Origin: Lactococcus allomyrinae
Lineage (GTDB): Bacteria; Bacillota; Bacilli; Lactobacillales; Streptococcaceae
Direction of reading: 5' to 3'
DNA length: 64,000 nucleotides
Assembly (NCBI RefSeq): GCF_003627095.1
Contig: NZ_CP032627.1
Span: forward strand, 2,604,001-2,668,000
The position numbers and the translations under genes were made by a program. Shown one piece after another: positions 19,297-26,704 of the stretch (its first letter is position 1; every line of letters starts with the position of its first letter). The notes beneath the pieces were generated by a model. That model was given only the letters and a program-made list of their open reading frames with translations, did not search any database and was not told the origin of the DNA.

Positions 19297-20168
19297 TGGA
19301 AAAATTTAATATTCAGCGTTCATTTAAAGGTGAAAAAGTAGCAGGAAAGCTCTATCTAGTCCCTACTCCGATTGGAAATATGCAGGACATGACATTACGT
19401 TCGTTGGAAACGTTAAAAACTGTAGATTTAATCTGCTCGGAAGATACGAGAAATACGCTCCGTTTGCTCAATCATTTTGAAATCAAAGTGCCACAAGAGT
19501 CGTTTCATGAACATAATTCACACGAGAAGATTCCTAAGCTGCTTGAATTTTTGCATTCTGGAAAATCGATTGCACAGGTGTCTGACGCAGGAATGCCTTC
19601 AATTTCAGACCCTGGTCATGATTTGGTCAAGGCTGCGATTGCGGCTGAGATTGATGTGGTGGCCCTGCCCGGTGCTTCTGCTGGGATTACGGCTTTGATA
19701 GCGTCTGGATTGGTACCACAACCACATATTTTTTATGGCTTTTTACCACGAAAAAAAGGGGAACAACGGCAGTTTTTTGAGAGTAAGCTATACTATCCTG
19801 AAACTCAAATTTTTTATGAGAGTCCTTTTCGTGTGGCGGATACTTTGGAAAATATGAAGGAAAGTTACGGAAATCGGCACGTTGTTTTAGTGCGAGAATT
19901 GACAAAAATATATGAAGAATATCGGCGGGGGACGATTTCTGAAGTTTTGTCATCGCTGACAGACCAACCGATAAAAGGGGAATGTTTGATTATTGTATCG
20001 GGTGCTGATGAAAATGCTGTCAGTACTGACGAACTTGAATTGACTGCTTTAGAAGCTGTCAGTACACTGATTGCAGAAGGTTTGAAGACTAATGTTGCAA
20101 TTAAACAGGTTGCTAAAGAGCGTGGCTTGAATCGTCAGGAGCTGTATGCTCAATTTCATGATTTATAA
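19296..20168 (+). CDS. rsmI: 16S rRNA (cytidine-1402 2'-O) methyltransferase RsmI
   Basis: A 290-residue SAM-dependent tetrapyrrole-methylase-fold enzyme that 2'-O-methylates C1402 of 16S rRNA. Motifs: LYLVPTPIGNMQDMT near residue 20, SEDTRNT near 48, VSDAGMPSISDPG near 90 and LPGASAG near 120. The ATG at 19296 overlaps the yabA stop and has TTGGAG about 15 nt upstream; the longer frame starting within yabA is less likely. It is the last gene of the ricT operon and carries three CTGTCAG/CTGACAG-type motifs near its 3' end. Confidence 0.95.
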   Translation: MEKFNIQRSFKGEKVAGKLYLVPTPIGNMQDMTLRSLETLKTVDLICSEDTRNTLRLLNHFEIKVPQESFHEHNSHEKIPKLLEFLHSGKSIAQVSDAGMPSISDPGHDLVKAAIAAEIDVVALPGASAGITALIASGLVPQPHIFYGFLPRKKGEQRQFFESKLYYPETQIFYESPFRVADTLENMKESYGNRHVVLVRELTKIYEEYRRGTISEVLSSLTDQPIKGECLIIVSGADENAVSTDELELTALEAVSTLIAEGLKTNVAIKQVAKERGLNRQELYAQFHDL

Positions 20169-20174
20169 AAATAG

Positions 20175-20210
20175 AAACCGCCATAGTATTTTTTTATGGC
20201 GGCTTTTTTT
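20175..20210 (+). terminator. Terminator after rsmI
   Basis: CCGCCATA...TATGGCGG stem followed by seven T. It closes the ricT-yabA-rsmI operon. Confidence 0.9.
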
Positions 20211-20289
20211 AGTTTGTGTTAAGATAGTGTTTATATTAGCTTACGTTTGTGAGTGAACAGTAAGATGTAATATAATCGCTCAAATTTTT

Positions 20290-20305
20290 CTGTCAGTGCT
20301 GACAG
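20290..20305. repeat. CTGTCAG palindrome, intergenic
   Basis: CTGTCAGTGCTGACAG, perfect apart from the central pair, followed by five T. It lies between rsmI and the solute-binding protein gene. Confidence 0.85.
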
Positions 20306-20368
20306 TTTTTGATGATTATAACTTGAGTCACTGACAATACTTTGACTCAAATGTTGAAGGAGAAATGG

Positions 20369-21211
20369 ATGAAAAAAATAAAATTTATAGCTGTTGCAAC
20401 ACTTGGGCTTGCTTCTATCTCTCTGCTCGTGGCTTGCTCATCTCAAAAGAGTTCAGGCGCAGCTAAAGATAAGGTAACAACGATAACTGTGGCGACTTCA
20501 GGAGACTCAAATCCGTATGAGTATACAACAAGCAGTGGGAAAATGACGGGCTTTGAATACGACATTTTGAAGCAAGCAGACAAAGATTTGAAAGATTATC
20601 AATTCAAATTCAAGGTTTACGATGATAGTGCCATTTTAGCAGCTTTGGATGGTGGTCGTGCACAGATTGCTGCAAATAATTTTGGTAAAACAAAAGCGCG
20701 TGAAGAAAAATATTTATTTAGTTATCCAGTTCGTCAAGGGATTGATGCGATTTTCTCAACATCAAAAGAAAATATCACAAAAATTTCACAACTTGCGGGC
20801 AAAACAACAGAGATTCCGACAGGGACAAACTATGGAGATATGTTTGAAACGTGGAATAAGAATCATCCTGACAAAAAAATCAATGTTAAGTATAGTCAGC
20901 GTCCACTGACAGATCGGCTGTCAGCAATTGCATCTGGTCAGATTGATTTCTTATTTGCTTCAAAATCTGCTGCTGAAAATTTGGTAAAAGAACACGCCAT
21001 AACAGGTTTGGTGGATACTATTCCAACCGACTTGGACAAACAACCAGAATTTAAAACATATGATTATTTTGTGCTTGACAACAGTCAAACTAAACTTCAA
21101 AAAGCTTTAAACACAGAACTTAAAAAGCTTTACGAAAATGGCACGCTGAAAAAACTGTCAGAAAAATATTTCCATGACAGCCACATCCCAGCTGCTGACC
21201 AATTTCAATAA
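20369..21211 (+). CDS. Amino-acid ABC transporter substrate-binding lipoprotein
   Basis: A 280-residue family 3 solute-binding protein. Signal peptide at 1-24 ends in a lipobox LVAC with the lipidated Cys, so it is anchored outside the membrane. The mature domain shows TVATSGDSNPYEY, GKMTGFEYDIL and GRAQIAANNFGKTKAREEKY, typical of polar amino acid or cystine binding proteins. The start at 20369 is set by AAGGAGA 6 nt upstream. No permease or ATPase gene is adjacent: the gene is closed by a terminator and preceded by another. Its partners must lie elsewhere. Ligand unknown. Confidence 0.88.
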   Translation: MKKIKFIAVATLGLASISLLVACSSQKSSGAAKDKVTTITVATSGDSNPYEYTTSSGKMTGFEYDILKQADKDLKDYQFKFKVYDDSAILAALDGGRAQIAANNFGKTKAREEKYLFSYPVRQGIDAIFSTSKENITKISQLAGKTTEIPTGTNYGDMFETWNKNHPDKKINVKYSQRPLTDRLSAIASGQIDFLFASKSAAENLVKEHAITGLVDTIPTDLDKQPEFKTYDYFVLDNSQTKLQKALNTELKKLYENGTLKKLSEKYFHDSHIPAADQFQ

Positions 21212-21216
21212 GTTGA

Positions 21217-21249
21217 AAATTACTGACAGTTTTTTGTCAGTAATTTTTT
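21217..21249 (+). terminator. Terminator from inverted CTGACAG half sites
   Basis: AAAATTACTGACAG, TTTT loop, TTGTCAGTAATTTTTT. The half sites are in the outward order (CTGACAG then CTGTCAG). It follows the lipoprotein gene. Confidence 0.8.
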
Positions 21250-21268
21250 GTTTTGGAATATTTATTTT

Positions 21269-21467
21269 ATGCTAGTTTACCTTTAAATCTATGTAAACGG
21301 ATCTAGTGGTACTGTCTTTTCTTCTTATCATTTTGTCTTGATAACTTTGTTGGATTACCATTTCACCAAGCACCATAGCGAATCAAGTTGCAAGGCACTA
21401 AAGTACCGAATTTGTACCCTTCTAAGTAGGATGATTACTAAAACTTTTAGAAATCAAGCAGTATTAA
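21269..21467. repeat. MITE-like intergenic repeat, copy D
   Basis: It starts TGCTAGTTTACCTTTAAATCTATGTAAACGGAT (hairpin GTTTACC...GTAAAC) and ends AAAACTTTTAGAAATCAAGCAGTATTAA. The ends match the copies at 908 and 7839; the core differs. The right end overlaps the stop of the small minus-strand gene that follows. Confidence 0.55.
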
Positions 21468-21655
21468 CAATGACCATCTACATTCTCATTTATCCATTGA
21501 TTTTTCTCATCATCAAAAATACGTAAATGTTTGTCAGCGCAGACAAAGTTAATAATTTCTTTTCGATTTAACCCTGTTTTATCAATAGCTGAACGGATGG
21601 TAACGATTTCCATTTTTTCAAGTGCAAGACGTAATTCTTCTAATTTATTTTCCAT
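21464..21655 (-). CDS. Small hypothetical protein
   Basis: A 63-residue acidic protein that I do not recognise. Residues 15-45 (MEIVTIRSAIDKTGLNRKEIINFV) could form a small helix-turn-helix. The reading frame is supported by its promoter: on the minus strand TATAAT is followed by six nucleotides and the ATG (leaderless arrangement). A CTGTCAGTACTGACAG-type palindrome lies just upstream (21675-21690). Its 3' end runs into a MITE-like repeat, so the C-terminus may have been altered. Confidence 0.5.
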   Translation of the reverse strand: MENKLEELRLALEKMEIVTIRSAIDKTGLNRKEIINFVCADKHLRIFDDEKNQWINENVDGHC

Positions 21656-21661
21656 AATTTT

Positions 21662-21667
21662 ATTATA
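21662..21667 (-). promoter_or_regulatory. -10 of the 63-residue gene, leaderless arrangement
   Basis: TATAAT on the minus strand, six nucleotides (AAAATT), then ATG. No ribosome-binding site. Confidence 0.5.
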
Positions 21668-21674
21668 CTTTATT

Positions 21675-21690
21675 TTGTCAGTACTGACAG
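21675..21690. repeat. CTGTCAG palindrome, intergenic
   Basis: TTGTCAGTACTGACAG: fifteen of sixteen bases of the motif, just upstream of the -10 of the 63-residue gene. Confidence 0.75.
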
Positions 21691-21861
21691 AAATTTGTCA
21701 TTGACGAATTTCATGGTAAAAGCTTGATTTTCGTGAAGAAATTTTATAAAATTGTCAAGTACGTTTTCGTATCTAACAGGTTAAATGTGATGAGCTATGC
21801 TACAAGGCGAAGTATTTAATCGGTGAATAAAGCTTTGCGTAAGCAGAGTGTCGGAGGCAAA

Positions 21862-22794
21862 ATGACAATTAATAAAATGGGCATAGGAATTGCTCATTCC
21901 AAATTAATTTTGATTGGCGAGCACTCTGTTGTCTATGGACAGCCAGCGATTGCGCTTCCTGTCACAATCTTAAAGACAACAGTGACAATTACCGCTTCAA
22001 AATTTGGACAATACATTGAAAATAATGAATTTCGTAGAAGATTAGACTTGATGGGTGATGAGTTTGAAGGAATTCGTCAATTGATTATGCGTTTGCTTGC
22101 TAAATTTCATTCTTCAAGCATGCCATTTTCTTTAGAAATTGACTCAAATATTCCTCTAGGTCGTGGACTTGGTGCGTCAGCATCACTTGCGACAGCGATT
22201 ACAAGAGCAATCTATGATTTCTTCGATACTGAACTTTTAGAAAAAGATTTAATCTTTTATGCCAATTTTTCAGAAAATATTACTCATGGTAAATCTTCTG
22301 GAATTGATGTGGCAACAGTCAACTCTGAACATCCACTTTGGTTCATCAAAGATGAAGCTATTGAACCGTTTGAGCTAAATCTCCACGGTTTTATCGTCAT
22401 CGGAGATACAGGAGTTCATGGATTCACAAGCCAAGCGATAAATATTGTTAGAGAAAAACTAGTAGAAGAAAAGCAAGTGACACAAGCTTATATTGACCAA
22501 CTTGGTGACTTGGCGAAAGCTTCAAAAAGTTTCCTCATGACAAATAAATTATCAGAACTCGGACAGGTCATGAATAAAGCACACTCCGTCCTATCTAGTC
22601 TCGGTGTTTCTCATCCAAGATTGGAAACTTTGGTTGATGTGGCGCTGAAAAATGGAGCGCTCGGAGCAAAGCTTACAGGTTCAGGGCTGGGTGGTGTGAT
22701 GGTTGCCCTAGCTGAAAATGAAAAAGATGCGATTCGGATCAGCCAACGTTTGTTGAAAAGTGGTGCAAAAAACACATGGATTTACTCTTTTTAG
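21862..22794 (+). CDS. mvaK1: Mevalonate kinase
   Basis: A 310-residue GHMP kinase that phosphorylates mevalonate to 5-phosphomevalonate, the first kinase step to isopentenyl diphosphate. Motifs: GEHSVVYGQPAIALP (about residues 19-33), the GHMP loop GRGLGASASLATAI (about 101-114) and a C-terminal GSGLGGVMVAL. Start 21862 follows GGAGG by 6 nt. The other pathway genes (mvaD, mvaK2, fni) start 2 kb downstream; two unrelated genes and repeats lie between, so this gene is on a separate transcript. Confidence 0.94.
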   Translation: MTINKMGIGIAHSKLILIGEHSVVYGQPAIALPVTILKTTVTITASKFGQYIENNEFRRRLDLMGDEFEGIRQLIMRLLAKFHSSSMPFSLEIDSNIPLGRGLGASASLATAITRAIYDFFDTELLEKDLIFYANFSENITHGKSSGIDVATVNSEHPLWFIKDEAIEPFELNLHGFIVIGDTGVHGFTSQAINIVREKLVEEKQVTQAYIDQLGDLAKASKSFLMTNKLSELGQVMNKAHSVLSSLGVSHPRLETLVDVALKNGALGAKLTGSGLGGVMVALAENEKDAIRISQRLLKSGAKNTWIYSF

Positions 22795-22927
22795 CCAAGT
22801 GTTTAACAATTCAGAACTTATACTTAATGTTGCCTGTAAAGTAGTTTGTTTTAAATTTTTTATAAACAACTCAAAGATGAGTAGTATAAGAATTGGAATA
22901 TTTTGGGAAAAGCTTGGTTCAATAAGT

Positions 22928-22957
22928 AAAAAACATTGCTTGACAGCAATGCTTTTT
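22928..22957 (+). terminator. Terminator after mvaK1
   Basis: AAAAACATTGCTTGACAGCAATGCTTTTT. Stem CATTGCT/AGCAATG with a T-tract. Confidence 0.85.
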
Positions 22958-23153
22958 CATTCTAAGACATCATTGTATCAGTGAATCATCTGTTTCAAAG
23001 CTGTCGTTCAGTAAGCAGATTTAGCTAAAAAATAGTATGAATAATGTATAATTACAGAACTGATGCTGTTTAGCTTTTGAAATGTCCTAGTACATTTCTT
23101 GCGATACTGGAGAGCTAAGAAGAAAAGCAGATGTATTTACAAAGGAGAAAGTA
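22958..23153 (+). other. Leader region of the RibD-like gene
   Basis: The gap after mvaK1 holds the terminator above, a TGTATAAT -10 at about 23045-23052, and a leader of about 100 nt with a small hairpin (GAAATGTCCTAGTACATTTC, 23079-23098) nested inside TTTAGCT...AGCTAAG. I see no gene and no known riboswitch. Confidence 0.4.
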
Positions 23154-23729
23154 ATGCGTAAACTTGTTTTGTTTTTACACTCGTCATTGGACGGATTTGT
23201 TGAAGGCCCCAAGGGCGCGATGGATATTGGCTTTATATCTTACGATGCTGACTTGGAAAATGAGGCTAGAAATATTCTGAGTACAGTGGACACCGTGGTT
23301 TGGGGACGGCGTACCTACGAAATGATGTATAGTTATTGGCCAACCGTTCCGGAAAATCCTGATGCTTCGTCGTATGAGCGCAATCATGCAAAATGGATTG
23401 AACAAGTGGAGAAAATTGTCTTTTCAACTACTTTGGATGAAGTAAAATGGAATAATACACGCTTAGTGAAAGAAAATATTGTCGAGGAGATTCAAAAACT
23501 CAAATCAACATCAGGTGGTGACTTGCTGATTTTAGGGAGTCCGCGCTTAGCTCATTTTTTGATGGCACATGATTTGATTGACGAGTATAAAATTACAGTT
23601 TCTCCCGTCCTAGTAGGCGATGGTTTGAGACTGTTTGAAAAAGGAGTTCACCCTACAAAACTCAAATTAATATCACAGAAAACTTTTGATTCAGGTGCTA
23701 TGAGTCTTGATTATAAAGTCCTAAGATAA
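23154..23729 (+). CDS. Dihydrofolate reductase-like protein (RibD C-terminal domain family)
   Basis: A 191-residue stand-alone protein of the RibD_C/DHFR-like family: KLVLFLHSSLDGFVEGP at the start, DTVVWGRRTYEMM near 55, GGDLLILGSPRLAHFLMAHDLIDEY near 122-146 and VSPVLVGDGLRLF near 155. Members are NADPH-binding reductases of unknown substrate. AAAGGAGAAAGT precedes the ATG. It lies between mvaK1 and mvaD with its own terminator, and no link to isoprenoid synthesis is evident. Confidence 0.85.
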   Translation: MRKLVLFLHSSLDGFVEGPKGAMDIGFISYDADLENEARNILSTVDTVVWGRRTYEMMYSYWPTVPENPDASSYERNHAKWIEQVEKIVFSTTLDEVKWNNTRLVKENIVEEIQKLKSTSGGDLLILGSPRLAHFLMAHDLIDEYKITVSPVLVGDGLRLFEKGVHPTKLKLISQKTFDSGAMSLDYKVLR

Positions 23730-23731
23730 GT

Positions 23732-23757
23732 GATGCTCTGGTTATCAGAGCATTTTT
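23732..23757 (+). terminator. Terminator after the RibD-like gene
   Basis: ATGCTCTG, GTTAT loop, CAGAGCATTTTT. Confidence 0.85.
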
Positions 23758-23783
23758 AGGTTTTAAAAGAGTTATTTTTCAAA

Positions 23784-24133
23784 TTGACAAAACTTATTAC
23801 ATTTTTGTTATAATAAATTGGAAAACGCATTCACTAATAATTTGGTGAAAAGTAAATAACCCGAAATTTTCTATTTTTAGTTGGTAGGATAAGCATCATT
23901 TATAGATGATTCAGTGTACTTTAACGAATTTGCTAGTTGTCAACTAAGCATCTAGTTTATGGATATCTGTGGTATAAAATGCTCTTGGATTTTAAGGTGA
24001 GGCAGTATACTCACTATTTTGGTTTTTCGCAAGTATAGCTTCTGAATCATTAAACATGACGGAGAAAAATAGAGACATTGCTTTTGTTCTGCTGCAGAAA
24101 GAAAGTTTCTTGTATTTTGAAAAGGAGATTAAA
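23784..24133 (+). other. Promoter and long leader upstream of the 89-residue gene
   Basis: TTGACA at 23784-23789 and TATAAT at 23809-23814 with a long 19-nt spacer give a plausible promoter. About 300 nt then precede the next start codon. The stretch has AT-rich, weakly paired sequence (TTTGGT..., a second TGGTATAAAAT at about 23970) and no convincing ORF or RNA family that I recognise. A second promoter near 23970 is possible. Confidence 0.35.
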
Positions 24134-24403
24134 ATGAAACAATATTTTTTAACAGAGGTGGCTGGTGGAGTTGTTCAAGGACACGATTTTGGTTCGTCAA
24201 AAATGGCAACGGATTATTTTGACCAAGCACAAAAGATTTATCTACAAGCTGAATTTGTGAATTTAGTTCGTTTAAATATTGCTTTACAAAATAAAGAGGG
24301 AAGTGGAACAGAGATTGTTTTGAACAAGTATAATAACCAGCTCGAATCAGAATTAAAAATAAAATATCCAGAAGCAAAAATCAGTCATTTTGACCAGTTT
24401 TAA
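24134..24403 (+). CDS. Hypothetical protein
   Basis: An 89-residue soluble protein with no recognised family. It has no signal peptide or membrane segment; it is mildly basic and mixed alpha/beta in look. AAGGAGATTAAA directly before the ATG at 24134 supports this start over the longer frame beginning at 24056. It precedes the mvaD hairpin repeats and is not part of that operon. Function unknown. Confidence 0.6.
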   Translation: MKQYFLTEVAGGVVQGHDFGSSKMATDYFDQAQKIYLQAEFVNLVRLNIALQNKEGSGTEIVLNKYNNQLESELKIKYPEAKISHFDQF

Positions 24404-24439
24404 AAGGCTAATGCTATCATTAACTTTTTTATAATGTGG

Positions 24440-24786
24440 TTGTGTAAAAACTGAGTTTAATGTCTGAAAAAAGATAAATATTTCCAAGAAACTTCGTTTC
24501 TCTCCGAGCTTTTCTATTTTTCATCATTTCTTGCTAATCGTACTCACATCTTGCTATAACTGAGTTCGAAATACAAGTAGTTATGAGAAAAGATAAAATG
24601 GAATCTGTTCTTTGAGTAGAACCATATTTTTCTACACTTCTTGACGGTGTTGCTCACATCTTGTAATTGAGTTCGTCTGCTTAGAACTCAGGAAAATAGA
24701 CAAAAGTCTCCAATGAGCAAAGCTCATCTCCGTCTTTTCCTAATTTTCATGAGTTCTGGACAATCAGCCTCACATCTTGATATAAT
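24440..24786 (+). repeat. Tandem hairpin-promoter modules upstream of mvaD (copy R3)
   Basis: Three modules fill the 390-bp gap. Module 1 ends TTGCTAATCGTACTCACATCTTGC-TATAACTGAGTTCG (about 24530-24572). Module 2 has TTTGAGTAGA and ends TTGACGGTGTTGCTCACATCTTG (to about 24670). Module 3 (about 24677-24786) is an imperfect hairpin AGAACTCAGGAAAATAGAC...CTAATTTTCATGAGTTCT with an inner ATGAGC/GCTCAT stem, then TGGACA-18 nt-TATAAT. The final promoter drives mvaD. Module 3 is nearly the same as 62817-62927 upstream of tsaE. Confidence 0.75.
24755..24786 (+). promoter_or_regulatory. mvaD: mvaD promoter within the repeat, leaderless arrangement
   Basis: TGGACA, 18-nt spacer with CTCACATCTTGA, TATAAT (24781-24786), six nucleotides, ATG. 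The promoter is the terminal part of the repeat module and no Shine-Dalgarno is present. Confidence 0.65.
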
Positions 24787-24792
24787 AGTTTC

Positions 24793-25749
24793 ATGAAAAA
24801 TATTGTCACTGCTAGAGCGCATACGAATATTGCGCTAATTAAATATTGGGGAAAGTCAAATATTGACCTCAATCTTCCAACAACGAGTTCTTTGTCAATG
24901 ACGTTAGATTCTTTTTATACAACGACTTCAGTGGAGTTCACGGATAAAGCTACTGACAGCTTGATTTTAAATTCTGTCAGTGCTGACAGTACTCGTATCA
25001 GTAAGTTTTTGGATATGATGCGCACTCAATACGATGATTTTCCAAAAATTTCAGTGATTTCTAAAAATCATGTACCAACTGCTGCAGGTTTGGCTTCAAG
25101 TGCTTCAAGTTTTGCTGCCTTGACCGCAGCGATGTTCGAAATTTTGGAGCTGGAAAAAAACAAACAAGAGATGTCCAGAATTGCTAGACGAGGGTCTGGG
25201 TCAGCTTCACGTTCTATTTTTGGAAACTTCGCAGTGTGGAATAAAGGCTGGGATGATGTGTCGTCCTATGCTGAGTCTTTCTACAATCAAGATATCGGTT
25301 TATCTATGATTGTTGCTGAGATTTCGGCTAATCAGAAGAAAATGTCTTCAACAAAAGGAATGCAACTTGCTCAAACAGCTCCTACTTACAACTCATGGGT
25401 AAAAAAATCAGCGCTTCAACTTGAAGAGATGAAATCAGCAATTAGTCAAAAGGATATTGAAAAAATTGGTCTAATCGCCCAAGACAATGCGTTAGGGATG
25501 CATGAACAAAATCGCTTATGTCAAATACCATTTGATTATTTTACCAATCAAACAAGACGAATTATTGATTTTACTAATTACTGTTACAATAGCGGCTTGC
25601 TCGCATTTGTCACTATTGATGCAGGACCAAATGTAAAAATTATAACAGATAGAGCAACTGAGCAGAAACTCTTAACCCGATTTCGTGCTGAATTTCCAGA
25701 AATGACTTTTGATGTGGCTCACGCTGGAGGCGGCTATGAATATCTCTAA
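24793..25749 (+). CDS. mvaD: Diphosphomevalonate decarboxylase
   Basis: A 318-residue GHMP-superfamily enzyme that converts mevalonate 5-diphosphate to isopentenyl diphosphate with ATP. Motifs: NIALIKYWGK (about 12-21), AAGLASSASSFAALTAA (about 98-114) and RRGSGSASRS (about 137-146). Size is normal. It starts the mvaD-mvaK2-fni operon, whose genes overlap by 14 nt and 1 nt. A perfect CTGTCAGTGCTGACAG lies in the coding region (24974-24989), read as SVSADS. Confidence 0.96.
   Translation: MKNIVTARAHTNIALIKYWGKSNIDLNLPTTSSLSMTLDSFYTTTSVEFTDKATDSLILNSVSADSTRISKFLDMMRTQYDDFPKISVISKNHVPTAAGLASSASSFAALTAAMFEILELEKNKQEMSRIARRGSGSASRSIFGNFAVWNKGWDDVSSYAESFYNQDIGLSMIVAEISANQKKMSSTKGMQLAQTAPTYNSWVKKSALQLEEMKSAISQKDIEKIGLIAQDNALGMHEQNRLCQIPFDYFTNQTRRIIDFTNYCYNSGLLAFVTIDAGPNVKIITDRATEQKLLTRFRAEFPEMTFDVAHAGGGYEYL
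24974..24989. repeat. CTGTCAG palindrome inside mvaD
   Basis: CTGTCAGTGCTGACAG within the coding sequence, with a single CTGACAG half site about 20 nt upstream. Confidence 0.85.
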
Positions 25750-26704
25750 TAAATCTGTTACGGTAAGGGTACCAGGTAAGCTGTTCTTTGCGGGAGAATA
25801 TGCTGTGACACGTCCTAACGGACTTGCGCTTGTCACAACAATCGAAACAGATTTTGCTGTGAGGATTTCCAAAAGTGAAGGAAAATCGCGTTTGCACACT
25901 AATGTCAACCTTCATGATTTTGAATTTACGCTCTCTCATATAAGCTTTGACAAAGAAAATGCATGGAATTTTGCACTGACAGCTCTTTTAAAAACGTTGT
26001 CAGCGCAAATAAGAAATCTGTCAGCACTGACAGAAGAAATTTGTGTGGAAATACAAAGTGAAATGGGTTTTGGGGAGCAAAAAAAAGGCTACGGTTCAAG
26101 CGCGTCCGTTGTTTGCGGTATGGTCAATGCAGTAAACGAATATTTTGGTTTAGAGCTTGCTCTGGAGGAACGTTTTGAAATCGCAGCAGCCACGCACTTT
26201 GAGGTTCAAGGTAGTGGTTCAATGGGGGATATTGCAGCAATTATGTATGGTGGGAGTGTTTTTTATCAAAATCATCATCGAATTATTCCTGTAGAAATTC
26301 CGTGGAAAACTTATGTTCTCCAAACGGGAAAATCAGCTAAAACGAGTGAAAAGCTAAAAATTGAACTGTCAGAAGATTTTTTTGTAGCATCGGATGAATT
26401 AGTTATTGAGATTGCCACAGCAATTGATATCAACGATTTTGAGTTATTTAAAGAAAAATTACTAGAAAATCAGTTGCTTTTATTAAAAAATATTCCAGAT
26501 GGCTATATGACTTATAAATTGTCAGTAGGTTTAAACTTGGTAAATAGCCACCCTGAACTAGCTGGTAAGATTTCAGGAGCAGGATTCGGTGAGAATATTA
26601 TTATCTTTGCAAAAAGTGATGAAAACATTGATAAACTGCGCGAACGATTAAAGAATTATGAAATTGAATTGATAGAATCAAAGATTTCAATGAGAAATAA
26701 ATAA
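25736..26704 (+). CDS. mvaK2: Phosphomevalonate kinase
   Basis: A 322-residue GHMP kinase that makes mevalonate 5-diphosphate. Motifs: VPGKLFFAGEYAV (about 10-22), the ATP loop KGYGSSASVVCGMV (about 119-132) and C-terminal GAGFGENIIIFA. The start at 25736 has GGAGG 5-6 nt upstream and lies inside the end of mvaD (14-nt overlap), which implies coupled translation. A longer frame starting at 25709 is not supported. A CTGTCAGCACTGACAG copy lies at 26018-26033. Confidence 0.93.
   Translation: MNISNKSVTVRVPGKLFFAGEYAVTRPNGLALVTTIETDFAVRISKSEGKSRLHTNVNLHDFEFTLSHISFDKENAWNFALTALLKTLSAQIRNLSALTEEICVEIQSEMGFGEQKKGYGSSASVVCGMVNAVNEYFGLELALEERFEIAAATHFEVQGSGSMGDIAAIMYGGSVFYQNHHRIIPVEIPWKTYVLQTGKSAKTSEKLKIELSEDFFVASDELVIEIATAIDINDFELFKEKLLENQLLLLKNIPDGYMTYKLSVGLNLVNSHPELAGKISGAGFGENIIIFAKSDENIDKLRERLKNYEIELIESKISMRNK
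26018..26033. repeat. CTGTCAG palindrome inside mvaK2
   Basis: CTGTCAGCACTGACAG, read as LSALTE, the same peptide as in ytpR. Related half sites lie about 20-45 nt upstream. Confidence 0.85.

Noticed and set aside
24440-24790. CRISPR array in the repeated region before mvaD
   Set aside because: Units are about 110 nt, imperfect and palindromic, with no unique spacers of constant length and no cas genes.
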